Of a DNA stretch of 58,071 nucleotides, positions 1 to 6,931 are shown piece by piece. The translations under genes were made by a program, and so were the position numbers. The DNA is from a virus: the IMG/VR virus record IMGVR_UViG_3300034062_006549, positions 1 through 58,071 of that record; one strand, written 5' to 3'. Within the stretch, counting starts at the first letter, position 1. Every line of letters begins with the position of its first letter. Under the pieces are notes generated by a model, which had not been told where the DNA came from, ran no database searches, and saw nothing but the letters and a program-made list of their open reading frames with translations.

Positions 1-125
1 CCTTGGTTTGTGAAATTTTCCAAAATATCCAACGTTGAGACGAAGGTGTATTTGTTAGACATTTTAGGGTCAGCAGAAGTTGTGAATACTGCAGGGGCGA
101 TTTTTTTGATTTCTTGGATTGTCAT
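1..125 (-). CDS. DUF932-like phage protein, N-terminal fragment (runs off left edge)
   Basis: An ATG at 123-125 opens a minus-strand frame that stays open to the window edge, giving about 41 residues. The peptide starts MTIQEIKKIAPAVF and continues to NKYTFVSTLDILENF. This pattern (a short helix ending in IAPAVF, then YTFVSTLDIL) resembles the N-terminus of DUF932 / TIGR03299 phage-plasmid proteins, whose function is poorly known. A host-type promoter lies 36 bases upstream, so this is probably the first gene of a leftward operon. Only the N-terminus is present, so the family call rests on a short match and is tentative. Confidence 0.55.
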   Translation of the reverse strand, partial: MTIQEIKKIAPAVFTTSADPKMSNKYTFVSTLDILENFTNQ

Positions 126-160
126 ATCTTTAAGTTTTTAGTGGTGAGTAATTGATAAAT

Positions 161-191
161 CAAAGATACAACTAGATTTTCTTATTTCCAA
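161..191 (-). promoter_or_regulatory. Bacteroidota-type promoter for the DUF932-like gene
   Basis: On the minus strand TATCTTTG (168 down to 161) matches the Bacteroidota -7 element TAnnTTTG. TTGG at 191-188 could serve as the -33 element, with a 20-base spacer from TTG. The -7 element ends 36 bases before the ATG at 125, which leaves room for a short leader. The site fills the gap between two minus-strand genes. Confidence 0.6.
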
Positions 192-193
192 AT

Positions 194-478
194 CTAATTC
201 AAAGAAATTAATCCATATTTTGTTTTTTGAAAGACCCCATTGGTAAGTAGCACATTTATATCAGGTTTTCCTTTCTTAATCCCCACAACAATTTCAATTA
301 ATTGTTTTTGAGTTAAAACAATGTCCTCCCCATTATCAAAGTTCTTATAACATTGTTCTTCGACCTTTTTATAAAAAACTTCTTTGAGATCATTACCAAT
401 CAAATCAATTAATTCATTTGGATTATTCTCAAAGAAGTTTATAAAATTCTTAATGTATATTTCAACATCAACATTCAT
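194..478 (-). CDS. Hypothetical protein, 94 aa
   Basis: Complete small frame with an ATG start, in a tight minus-strand run and 10 bases after the stop of the leucine-rich-repeat gene. The protein is acidic and helical in its first two thirds (NFINFFENNPNELIDLIG). It ends in a short segment, VFQKTKYGLISLN, that looks like a beta-hairpin C-terminus. No catalytic motif, membrane segment or signal peptide is visible. I do not recognise a named family. Spacing suggests co-transcription with the upstream 457-aa gene. Confidence 0.6.
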   Translation of the reverse strand: MNVDVEIYIKNFINFFENNPNELIDLIGNDLKEVFYKKVEEQCYKNFDNGEDIVLTQKQLIEIVVGIKKGKPDINVLLTNGVFQKTKYGLISLN

Positions 479-488
479 AGTATATTAT

Positions 489-1862
489 TTAATTTATGTA
501 ATAAAATTGGTCACCTTGGTCTAACATTCTTTCCTTAAACTCTTCAGGAATTATAATGTTTGGATTTGTACCTTTCAAGTTAACAAAGGATAAAGATTCC
601 ATATTATTAATTGATTTTGGTAACTCTTTCAATTCTTTATTGGATGGTAAAGAAAGAATATTCAAATTTTGAAGGTTTCCAATACTCTCAGGTAATGTTT
701 TAACCATATTTTGTAATACTAATCCACTTAAGTCTTTAAATTGTCCGATACTTTCAGGAACATCTAAAGCAATTGTTTGATTTGATGTATTGTTAATGAT
801 TAAGTGTTCAATATCTTTTGGAAGATTTTCAAATAATTCAACAAAACCATATAGTGCCACATAATTACCCGCAGAACCACCAGGATAATTTATCTCAATT
901 TTTTTACCACCCTTAGTTGCCAAACCTTTAGCAAATTCAGATTTAAAGAAATCTTTTAACTCAGAACCTTTACCATTCAAAAATTCAACCAAATTAATTT
1001 GTCTATCATGTCTATCCATAAATTGACTTGATGGGAAATGGAATTGATATCTTTCTTCAGGTAATCCTGTTCTTTTACCTACCTTTCCACCATCATTCTG
1101 TGGGAATACAACGTACAAAGGACCATCTTTGATATATCTTTCAAACCAAGTCAAACCAGGTGCTGATGTACACCAATCAGATTCACCCTCTCTATAGTCT
1201 TTATACCCACCATAATATATTGCAGCATCTTTACTAGTTGCGTTGTTGCCCTCAACTTTTATTAAAACCCAATCTGAACCTTCATATATGATTTGGCCAC
1301 CAGCGTGTTTCAATCCTTCTCTAGTTTTCTTTGCTTGTTTTTTCTCTAGTTCTTTCTGTTTCTTTTCAGGTAACTTGAAATTAGCAAAGATATCTTTAAG
1401 TTGGACAGGTGTTAATTTGTTAATGTCTCTTTGTTCTTGTGGGAGATATTGTTTTACTTTTTCATAGAATTCAAGTTGTTCTCTCATCTTGAATAAGTCC
1501 TCTAAAAACAATTCTCTATATCTTTTTATAGTTTCTTTGAATTCCTTAGATTGTGGATCCATAGACTTCATTTCCTCAGTCATTGCGGGAGCAACAAAGT
1601 GTTTTAACATCCATTGTGTGAATTTACCAACTTTAACGTTATCCATATCCTCAATGGAAGCTCCATCAATATCAAAATTTTCAGGAGCTTTGCTATCAGG
1701 GTCAGCAAATATAATTTGTTTTAATATATCAAATGTCATTAACCCTTTAGCTTTAGGATTTTTTTCTAACGCTTTTTGTGATGGGGTTACCATTTTATCA
1801 TAAAGAACTTTGAATCTCGAATTTTCTACGATAAGTTTTTTAAGTACGGATGTAAATCTCAT
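489..1862 (-). CDS. Leucine-rich-repeat protein with a phage WCT-type central domain
   Basis: This 457-aa protein has three visible parts. Residues 1-190 are helical and charged, with the segment GKFTQWMLKHFVAP and a helix around LEDLFKMREQLEF. Residues about 195-310 hold a beta-rich region with SDWCTSAPGLTWFERYIK followed by GPLYVVFP, a pattern I associate with uncharacterised phage proteins. Residues about 340-440 are leucine-rich repeats (LPESIGNLQNLNILSLPS and similar units, about 23 residues each). LRRs usually bind proteins. The gene may encode a virion-associated or host-interacting protein, which is inference. A late-type motif lies 14 bases upstream and a weaker host-type -7 element further up. 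Confidence 0.65.
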   Translation of the reverse strand: MRFTSVLKKLIVENSRFKVLYDKMVTPSQKALEKNPKAKGLMTFDILKQIIFADPDSKAPENFDIDGASIEDMDNVKVGKFTQWMLKHFVAPAMTEEMKSMDPQSKEFKETIKRYRELFLEDLFKMREQLEFYEKVKQYLPQEQRDINKLTPVQLKDIFANFKLPEKKQKELEKKQAKKTREGLKHAGGQIIYEGSDWVLIKVEGNNATSKDAAIYYGGYKDYREGESDWCTSAPGLTWFERYIKDGPLYVVFPQNDGGKVGKRTGLPEERYQFHFPSSQFMDRHDRQINLVEFLNGKGSELKDFFKSEFAKGLATKGGKKIEINYPGGSAGNYVALYGFVELFENLPKDIEHLIINNTSNQTIALDVPESIGQFKDLSGLVLQNMVKTLPESIGNLQNLNILSLPSNKELKELPKSINNMESLSFVNLKGTNPNIIIPEEFKERMLDQGDQFYYIN

Positions 1863-1876
1863 TATTTTTTTATTTT

Positions 1877-1888
1877 TATAAATAAATA
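1877..1888 (-). promoter_or_regulatory. Candidate late promoter element (two overlapping copies)
   Basis: The minus strand reads TATTTATTTATA, so TATTTATT and TATTTATA overlap. The element ends 14 bases before the ATG at 1862 and is followed by an A-rich run. It belongs to the recurrent motif described in the findings. Confidence 0.4.
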
Positions 1889-1937
1889 TCTAATAATTAT
1901 GAAATTGTCTTATTAATTATAATATTGATTATAAACA

Positions 1938-1945
1938 CAAAGATA
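1938..1945 (-). promoter_or_regulatory. Possible host-type -7 element upstream of the LRR gene
   Basis: The minus strand reads TATCTTTG, matching TAnnTTTG exactly and identical to the elements at 161 and 11899. No good TTG -33 element lies at the expected distance (only a T-run), so this is weaker. It sits 75 bases before the LRR start codon. Confidence 0.35.
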
Positions 1946-1967
1946 GTATTTTTATTATTAAAAAACT

Positions 1968-2123
1968 ATGAAACAAGAAAAAGATTGCACAAGTTGTAAA
2001 AAAAAGGTCAAAACTATAAAACCATCACAAATGTTGATGATTGGTCTTTCTGTTTATATTTTTATAAGTGCATTGTATGGTACTTATAAATTAACATCAT
2101 ATCTAATATCTATGTTTTTTTAA
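1968..2123 (+). CDS. Small single-pass membrane protein with CxxC, 51 aa
   Basis: A 51-codon plus-strand frame starts with ATG at 1968 and stops with TAA at 2121-2123. The N-terminus is [15 protein letters not shown], with a CxxC pair flanked by lysines. It is followed by one hydrophobic helix ([19 protein letters not shown]) and a short hydrophobic tail. The positively charged cytoplasm-like N-terminus and single helix suggest an inner-membrane protein. It is divergent from the LRR gene and overlaps the 3' end of the convergent dnaJ gene by 14 bases. Function unknown. The clean architecture and fit in the gap support it being real. Confidence 0.5.
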   Translation: MKQEKDCTSCKKKVKTIKPSQMLMIGLSVYIFISALYGTYKLTSYLISMFF

Positions 2124-3021
2124 ACTTAACAATTAAGTTAATAATTAAGTCTCCAACAATATTTTCAATCCTGAATCCCTTATTTTTAATTCTCAATGGT
2201 TTAGACGAATCAAATTCATTCGGAAACTTTACAGATAAAATTCCATCAGGATGAGGTACTTCAAAATTTTCCTTATTTAAATCTTCTTTAGTTAAAAAAC
2301 AATTATAAACTAAATCGGTCTCAATTTTGTCAAAGTTCTTTTCGGGTTTAACAATAATTCTAACAACTAGATTACCGAAACTACCATTACTGAAATCCCC
2401 TTTACCTTGCATTCTAAAGAATTGCCCATCACCAATTCCTTTTGGTAATTTTATTTTAATTGTCTCTGTAGTCGGCACAGCACCATTACCAAGACAATTA
2501 TTACATTTAGACTTAAATGTGAATCCTTGACCTCTACAATCATTACAAGGTTGTTTAAATATCTGTGTAAAAAATCCTGAACCCATAGTTACTGTTGTAT
2601 ATCCAACACCATTACATCTATGACAAGTTGATTTTTCACCACCTCTACCATCACATTTATTACAATTAGTAAATCTTTTATATGAAAAGGTTTTTTCTTG
2701 TCCAAAATACGATTCTAACGCACCAACTTCCAAATCAATTACTTTTTCAGGAACACTATTTCTTCTTTGGTTGAAAAAAGAGTTGTTGAATAGGTCTTCA
2801 AAAGTTGCACCTCCACCAAATGGGTTTTTTCTTTGTGTGTCATATTGTTGTCTTTTATTATTATCACTTAATATATCGTAAGCCTCAGATATTTTCTTAA
2901 ATTTTTCTTCATTCCCACCTTTATCTGGGTGATGTTCCATTGCTAACTTTCTATAACTTTTTTTAATCTCATCATTATTTGCTGTTTCTGGAACACCTAA
3001 AATTTCGTAATAATTTTCCAT
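2110..3021 (-). CDS. dnaJ: DnaJ (Hsp40) co-chaperone
   Basis: The 303-aa protein has a complete type A DnaJ layout. The J domain (residues 1-65) starts [15 protein letters not shown] and contains HHPDKGG, the HPD motif that stimulates DnaK ATPase. A Gly/Phe stretch follows ([13 protein letters not shown]). Four CxxCxGxG-type zinc motifs appear between about residues 115 and 180 ([32 protein letters not shown]). The C-terminal beta domain would bind substrate. It is shorter than cellular DnaJ (about 370 aa), mainly in the linker and tail. No dnaK or grpE is present, so it presumably recruits host DnaK for folding or for remodelling phage complexes. Confidence 0.93.
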   Translation of the reverse strand: MENYYEILGVPETANNDEIKKSYRKLAMEHHPDKGGNEEKFKKISEAYDILSDNNKRQQYDTQRKNPFGGGATFEDLFNNSFFNQRRNSVPEKVIDLEVGALESYFGQEKTFSYKRFTNCNKCDGRGGEKSTCHRCNGVGYTTVTMGSGFFTQIFKQPCNDCRGQGFTFKSKCNNCLGNGAVPTTETIKIKLPKGIGDGQFFRMQGKGDFSNGSFGNLVVRIIVKPEKNFDKIETDLVYNCFLTKEDLNKENFEVPHPDGILSVKFPNEFDSSKPLRIKNKGFRIENIVGDLIINLIVKFKKT

Positions 3022-3048
3022 TATTTATATTATGATTAATCAGTTTAT

Positions 3049-3056
3049 TATTTATT
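3049..3056 (+). promoter_or_regulatory. Late-type motif abutting a start codon
   Basis: TATTTATT on the plus strand ends one base before the ATG at 3058. If it is a -10 element, the transcript would be leaderless or nearly so. Support is weak because the DNA is AT-rich. Confidence 0.25.
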
Positions 3057-3057
3057 T

Positions 3058-3696
3058 ATGAATTATCTAGTTGTCTTATTTAAAAATAAAGAAAAAAGGA
3101 AAATAATCAACAAGTTCAAAACTAAGAAAAAAGCTTTGGACTTCTACAACAAACTTGTTTCTGAGAGTAACGATGTCGTTTTCAATAAAAGTACCGAAAA
3201 TGGTTTTGAATGTTTTTTTGAATTAGCTTTATTAGAGAAAAAAGAAATGAATCAAGATAAAGTTTACATTAAAGATGAATTGGGAAGAACCATATTAGTC
3301 AAAACTGACTCAGAGGACTATAATATATTAAAAATTTCTAACTATAATATTGAGGAAGATTTTGTTGATTATTCTACAAAACAGAAAATTACAAGTTTGG
3401 GTTTAGAAAAAAAATACCTGAGTAAATCAGGTATAAAACTTGTATCTAAATTAAACAACAAGATTGTTGTTCAGAATGATGAAAAAATAAATTTATTTAC
3501 TTTCAAAAATTCAGACGATGCTGATAGGTTTATTACTAGTTTTGAGAAATACTATACCACCAAAAAGAAAGATTGTATATTCGTGAAAGATTACTCATTT
3601 CCACAAAGGAAATATATGTATGAATTACTTACAAACTATGGTTTCCCTAAATCTTATCTTCAGCGATATTCAACAACTCATCCCGTAAAAAAATAA
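3058..3696 (+). CDS. Hypothetical protein, 212 aa
   Basis: Complete plus-strand gene, divergent from dnaJ and convergent with the 82-aa gene, whose 3' end it overlaps by 50 bases. The protein is lysine-rich with mixed alpha/beta character and no membrane segment or signal. The N-terminal 45 residues (NYLVVLFKNKEKRKIINKF, then KKKALDFYNKLV) look like a small strand-helix unit that recurs near residue 150 (INLFTFKNSDDADRFITSF). This suggests two copies of a RAMP-like or phage-type alpha/beta fold. That is inference from shape only and no catalytic motif is recognised. Confidence 0.6.
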   Translation: MNYLVVLFKNKEKRKIINKFKTKKKALDFYNKLVSESNDVVFNKSTENGFECFFELALLEKKEMNQDKVYIKDELGRTILVKTDSEDYNILKISNYNIEEDFVDYSTKQKITSLGLEKKYLSKSGIKLVSKLNNKIVVQNDEKINLFTFKNSDDADRFITSFEKYYTTKKKDCIFVKDYSFPQRKYMYELLTNYGFPKSYLQRYSTTHPVKK

Positions 3697-3895
3697 ATTC
3701 AATACCTGAGATATCAATTTTAAATTGATTGGTATTTGAAAAATTATCAACTTGTGTCTTACTAAAATCGAAATCTTTTTGGTTTAAAGAGAATACAACA
3801 ACAGATCTGCTCTCAGGAAATATTTTTCCTATTTCATCTGATACTAATGCAAGTTTTTCAATCAACCCATTAATACTTTCTTTATTCGTTGCCAT
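3647..3895 (-). CDS. Hypothetical protein, 82 aa
   Basis: Small minus-strand frame with an ATG start. Its 5' end overlaps the 3' end of the 62-aa coiled-coil gene by 34 bases, and its own 3' end overlaps the opposing 212-aa gene by 50 bases. Residues 1-30 are helical (KESINGLIEKLALVSDEIG). The rest alternates strands and helices (SRSVVVFSLNQKDFDF, IDISGIEFIFLRDELL). It starts a string of small overlapping genes between 3.6 and 4.8 kb. I recognise no family. The long convergent overlap lowers confidence slightly. Confidence 0.5.
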   Translation of the reverse strand: MATNKESINGLIEKLALVSDEIGKIFPESRSVVVFSLNQKDFDFSKTQVDNFSNTNQFKIDISGIEFIFLRDELLNIAEDKI

Positions 3896-4050
3896 ATTGT
3901 CAATTTTTTTGGTTTTGTGATTATATTTTCTTTTTTAGTTTTAAGGATTTCATTGATTAGTTTTTCTTTTTGGACTTTAACTTCCAAGCTATCCTTTTGT
4001 TTTTCTTTTTCTAACCAATCAAGTTGTTGTTCTAATTTGTTCTTCATCAT
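3862..4050 (-). CDS. Small basic coiled-coil protein, 62 aa
   Basis: The frame begins with two adjacent ATGs (4048 and 4045). It encodes a highly charged helical peptide (LEQQLDWLEKEKQKDSLEVK, then EKLINEILKTKKEN) with a basic, tryptophan-containing tail (LTIWQRIKKVLMG) that could lie on a membrane surface. It overlaps the genes on both sides, as is usual for this cluster. No family recognised. Confidence 0.5.
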   Translation of the reverse strand: MMKNKLEQQLDWLEKEKQKDSLEVKVQKEKLINEILKTKKENIITKPKKLTIWQRIKKVLMG

Positions 4051-4441
4051 CTTCTAATTGAATTTTTGTCGATTTTTCTACAATGTCAAATTGGAGACCT
4101 TTAAGTTTATCCAAATTTTGTTTTTCAAAAATTTGTTTAAGTTCCTCAACCTTACTTTCAAATAATCTATCTTTTTCTTCTCTTTCCAAATTATATTTAA
4201 TAATATTTTTGATGTTGATGTGTGCTTTTTGTACACCATCTTCAGTAATCTCGGTTACGTAAGAAAAAAGTCTTTCATTTTGTATTTGTGATGTTTGTTC
4301 CATAATTTTATCTTCTTCAACAAACTTCTTAGGTATTTTCCAAGTATTGGGGAAACTAACATCAAATGATAGATAATTTTTAAGTTTTCTTACCGATTGT
4401 AAGTATGGTAATAATGCTGAAAATTCTTGATATAAACTCAT
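4019..4441 (-). CDS. Hypothetical protein, 140 aa
   Basis: Complete frame from ATG at 4441. It overlaps the following gene by 32 bases and the preceding one by 4 bases (ATGA-type junction). The N-terminus (SLYQEFSALLPYLQSVRKLK) is amphipathic, then a region with SFDVSFPNTWKIPKKFVEE, then a long acidic-basic helix (REEKDRLFESKVEELKQIF). The pattern suggests a cytoplasmic protein that forms a coiled coil. I do not recognise the family. The adjacent membrane and DNA-binding genes give no clear functional hint. Confidence 0.6.
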   Translation of the reverse strand: MSLYQEFSALLPYLQSVRKLKNYLSFDVSFPNTWKIPKKFVEEDKIMEQTSQIQNERLFSYVTEITEDGVQKAHINIKNIIKYNLEREEKDRLFESKVEELKQIFEKQNLDKLKGLQFDIVEKSTKIQLEDDEEQIRTTT

Positions 4442-4626
4442 AATTTTATAAAATATGTTAATGTATAGGCTAATGACATTCCTAAGAATATGAGTTCCCT
4501 ATTACTCATAACCATTGGTACTGGTGGATTAGATAATAGAGTACTCATAAACCTATGGATTACTCTGAGGATAATTAATATAGAAAAAATATTCAAAAAT
4601 AGAAATAAACTATCTATATTATACAT
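4438..4626 (-). CDS. Small two-helix membrane protein, 62 aa
   Basis: The protein has two hydrophobic segments: SLFLFLNIFSILIILRVI near the N-terminus and LIFLGMSLAYTLTYFI at the C-terminus, joined by a loop with SNPPVPMVMSNRE. It is probably an inner-membrane hairpin. It overlaps the upstream Hc1 gene by 8 bases and the downstream gene by 4 bases, so it is translationally coupled. A holin-like role is possible from size and topology, but no lysis cassette surrounds it, so I leave the function open. Confidence 0.5.
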   Translation of the reverse strand: MYNIDSLFLFLNIFSILIILRVIHRFMSTLLSNPPVPMVMSNRELIFLGMSLAYTLTYFIKL

Positions 4627-4801
4627 TTTCCTCCTTTTTTCTTTCTTCGAGAATTTCTGTTCTCAGTTTTTGCAATAAATTTTTTAAATCTTGTGCAATT
4701 TTTCTTGCTCTTGTTCCAGCACTATTGTTGCCTTTGAAAAATTTTGTTGTGTCTACTGATAGTTCTTCTGTCAGGGTTTTAATTTTTTCAATTGTTTCCA
4801 T
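4619..4801 (-). CDS. Hc1-family histone H1-like DNA-binding protein
   Basis: This 60-aa protein matches the pattern of the Bacteroidota/Chlamydia Hc1 histone-like family. It has an N-terminal helix (METIEKIKTLTEELSVD), then TKFFKGNNSAGTRARK, then the helix QDLKNLLQKLRTEIL and a charged tail. The AGTRARK and QDLK signature in the middle is what I recognise from cellular homologues. Hc1 proteins bind DNA without much sequence specificity and compact it. In a phage, it could organise the replicating genome or silence host DNA, which is inference. The gene overlaps the next by 8 bases and heads a short cluster of small genes. Confidence 0.8.
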   Translation of the reverse strand: METIEKIKTLTEELSVDTTKFFKGNNSAGTRARKIAQDLKNLLQKLRTEILEERKKEENV

Positions 4802-4871
4802 TTTATGTTTTTTTTTAATTACTTAAAAAGTAAATTTTTTTGGGTTTATGTAAATAAAAAACGTGTTTTTT

Positions 4872-5339
4872 TTAAATTTTAAGACTTCTATCTAACAACT
4901 TATATAGCACAACTATCATATCTAAATCAGATTTTGTAAATGGTTTTTTTATATCAAATAGTTCGTCAAAAAAATTTTTTACAGATTTTTTTATTTTTTC
5001 CTCTTTTTGGTTATAGAATATATCTTCAAAGAATATTTTAAAATAATCAAAATGTTCTCCTTTCAAATCAAAATATAAACCTTCTTTTTTAAAATTTTCG
5101 ATTGTTTTATTCCAACACCATTCAAAATGTTTTTTGTTATCTTCTTTTGTTAAAGTTATTTTTGTTTCAATGGAATTAGTGTTTTCACCCAAATATGTCA
5201 TTTTAATCAGTTCATATAATGATTGACTGAAATCTGAAAATAACTCCATCTTTTCAGGAATTATATTATTCATTTTCAACCAAACATCAACTTCGTCAGG
5301 TGGCACAGGTTTGGATATATAATTAAAAAAATTCTCCAT
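4872..5339 (-). CDS. Hypothetical protein, 155 aa
   Basis: Complete gene with its ATG at 5337-5339 inside a perfect 12-bp hairpin. The protein is all-helical by appearance, rich in Phe, Lys and Glu. Segments include VPPDEVDVWLKMNNIIPEKM, HFEWCWNKTIENFKKEG and a C-terminal FTKSDLDMIVVLYKLLDRSL. No membrane segment or catalytic motif is visible. Codons 2-5 lie in the hairpin 3' arm and U-tract, so expression may depend on readthrough of, or folding in, that structure. Family unknown. Confidence 0.65.
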   Translation of the reverse strand: MENFFNYISKPVPPDEVDVWLKMNNIIPEKMELFSDFSQSLYELIKMTYLGENTNSIETKITLTKEDNKKHFEWCWNKTIENFKKEGLYFDLKGEHFDYFKIFFEDIFYNQKEEKIKKSVKNFFDELFDIKKPFTKSDLDMIVVLYKLLDRSLKI

Positions 5340-5362
5340 AAGAAATATAACTTATGGAGAAT
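5331..5362 (-). terminator. Perfect 12-bp hairpin with U-tract overlapping a start codon
   Basis: The stem is 5331-5342 (attctccataag) paired with 5351-5362 (cttatggagaat), with an 8-base loop. On the minus-strand transcript the 3' arm is followed by seven U residues, a classic intrinsic terminator after the 507-aa gene. The same 3' arm contains the ATG (5337-5339) of the 155-aa gene and the U-tract encodes its Phe-Phe. Confidence 0.65.
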
Positions 5363-5386
5363 ATAATAATTAATAGTAAAATGTAA

Positions 5387-6910
5387 TTACTGAGTTTTTC
5401 TATTGTAACTGAATAATTGTTTCATTCTTGAGAACTCTTCATTTAAAACTTTAACATTTTTTTCTTCAGTAGATTCTAATTTTAGATTTAATCCTTTTCC
5501 TTTTTCTGTTCCAGTCTTTTCGTTGAAAACAGGTTGGGGTACTCTATTATAAGATTGGTCTTTTAACTTCTTTAAAGTATTCTTCTTTCTCATCTTGTTA
5601 AATCTCTTATTTGTTTCAGAATCTAAAGCATTACCACCAGGTGCATTACCTGTCTTAGAGTCACCATCAAATAATTTATCCATCCAATCTTCATTATAGT
5701 TAATAGCATCAGGAATAGGGAAATTTTGACCAGCAATTTCATAATTGAAATCTTCCAAATCATCAGTCATTTTGTACGCTTTCTTATCCATTTTTGCTAA
5801 CTCACCATTACCCTTAGGGAACATCTTTGGATTCATATCAAATTTACCTTTAGACCCATCCTTTAGGTAATCTTTCATCTTCTTTTCTAATGACTTGAAG
5901 TATTCTTTGTTTTCTTTACCTGAACCTTTGTGGGCTTTCTCATAAACTGTAAGTCCTTTTGGTTTACCTATTGTTTTAAGTCCTAAAGCCTTTTGTTCAA
6001 TAACCAAATTTTCAATCAAATCAACCATTTCATTTTCTGAAAGTCTGATAGTGTCACCCATTCTATCTTTGATATGGTATTCAAGACTCTCTTTTTTCAA
6101 ATCGTAATTTGATTTGTCCTTAAATTTTTTTCCACCTAATTTAAATGTTCCACCTTTTTTAGTCTGAGCTAATTTAGCAGTAAAAGCATTACCTTCTTCT
6201 ACTTCCTCTTCTTCAACATTATGTTTTGATTTTTTACTTTTACGTAAAAGTTTAAAATCTTCAGCATCAATTTTATTGTTTTTGTTTTTATCTAACTTTT
6301 TTTGTTTTCCTTTTAATTCTTCATTTAACATACTTTGATGAATTTCACATCTTTCTTCATCGAATTTATCACTATTTTCATCACAATAGTCATTCAAAAC
6401 GTCCTCATCGGTTATATCTTCCTCATAGTCATCTTCATAGTCATCAAACTCCTCAATATAGTCAAATGATTGTTTTTTTGGAAATTTTCCAGCAACATCA
6501 TAGATTCCTTCATATTTCTCACCACATTCCATACATTCACCTTCTCTCATCATTCCACCACATTCGCACATTTCTCCTTCATTGATTGGTTCAATATCGT
6601 CTTCACCCTCAATATATGGGTCTAAATCATCATCATCACCATATAATTCGTCATCTAAATCAATGTCACGAATAAAATCTTCTTCAGGTGTCAAAGAATC
6701 TCTATCAATATCTCTGAACATATCTTTGAAGTTTACTTTTTTATAATCTCTTGGGTCAAAGTCACGACTATCACCTCTTGTGAATTCATCATCACCATAA
6801 GCTTCTTCTAAATCTTTGATTCTATTCATTAATTTATCGGCCTTGGATTCCAAAGTTTCATTAATGGCTCTTCTTAATAAGTTTTTGTAGTATCTTTCTG
6901 AGTTTTTCAT
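5387..6910 (-). CDS. Acidic low-complexity phage protein with zinc-ribbon and EF-hand-like loop
   Basis: The 507-aa protein starts MKNSERYYKNLLRRAIN and has a strongly acidic region (residues about 40-180, many Asp/Glu). Within it is a zinc-ribbon-like motif, CECGGMMREGECMECG. Around residue 200 lies an EF-hand-like loop, LDKNKNNKIDAEDFKLLR, with Asp/Asn at the expected calcium positions. A segment IRLSENEMVDLIENLVIEQ follows, then a basic region, and the tail ends EEFSRMKQLFSYNRKTQ. Such patchwork charged proteins are often minor virion or scaffold-associated proteins, which is inference. A late-type motif sits 13 bases upstream and a terminator hairpin follows the stop. Confidence 0.6.
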   Translation of the reverse strand: MKNSERYYKNLLRRAINETLESKADKLMNRIKDLEEAYGDDEFTRGDSRDFDPRDYKKVNFKDMFRDIDRDSLTPEEDFIRDIDLDDELYGDDDDLDPYIEGEDDIEPINEGEMCECGGMMREGECMECGEKYEGIYDVAGKFPKKQSFDYIEEFDDYEDDYEEDITDEDVLNDYCDENSDKFDEERCEIHQSMLNEELKGKQKKLDKNKNNKIDAEDFKLLRKSKKSKHNVEEEEVEEGNAFTAKLAQTKKGGTFKLGGKKFKDKSNYDLKKESLEYHIKDRMGDTIRLSENEMVDLIENLVIEQKALGLKTIGKPKGLTVYEKAHKGSGKENKEYFKSLEKKMKDYLKDGSKGKFDMNPKMFPKGNGELAKMDKKAYKMTDDLEDFNYEIAGQNFPIPDAINYNEDWMDKLFDGDSKTGNAPGGNALDSETNKRFNKMRKKNTLKKLKDQSYNRVPQPVFNEKTGTEKGKGLNLKLESTEEKNVKVLNEEFSRMKQLFSYNRKTQ

Positions 6911-6923
6911 TTTTGTTTTTTAA

Positions 6924-6931
6924 TATAAATA
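6924..6931 (-). promoter_or_regulatory. Candidate late promoter element
   Basis: The minus strand reads TATTTATA, 13 bases before the ATG at 6910, directly after the stop codon of the 283-aa gene. It is followed by TTAAAAAAC, in keeping with the A-rich downstream part of the motif. Confidence 0.4.

Noticed and set aside
4802-4871. Weak hairpin (ttactt...aagtaa) in the gap upstream of the Hc1 gene
   Set aside because: The stem is about five base pairs and A/T only, so it is expected by chance in this DNA.
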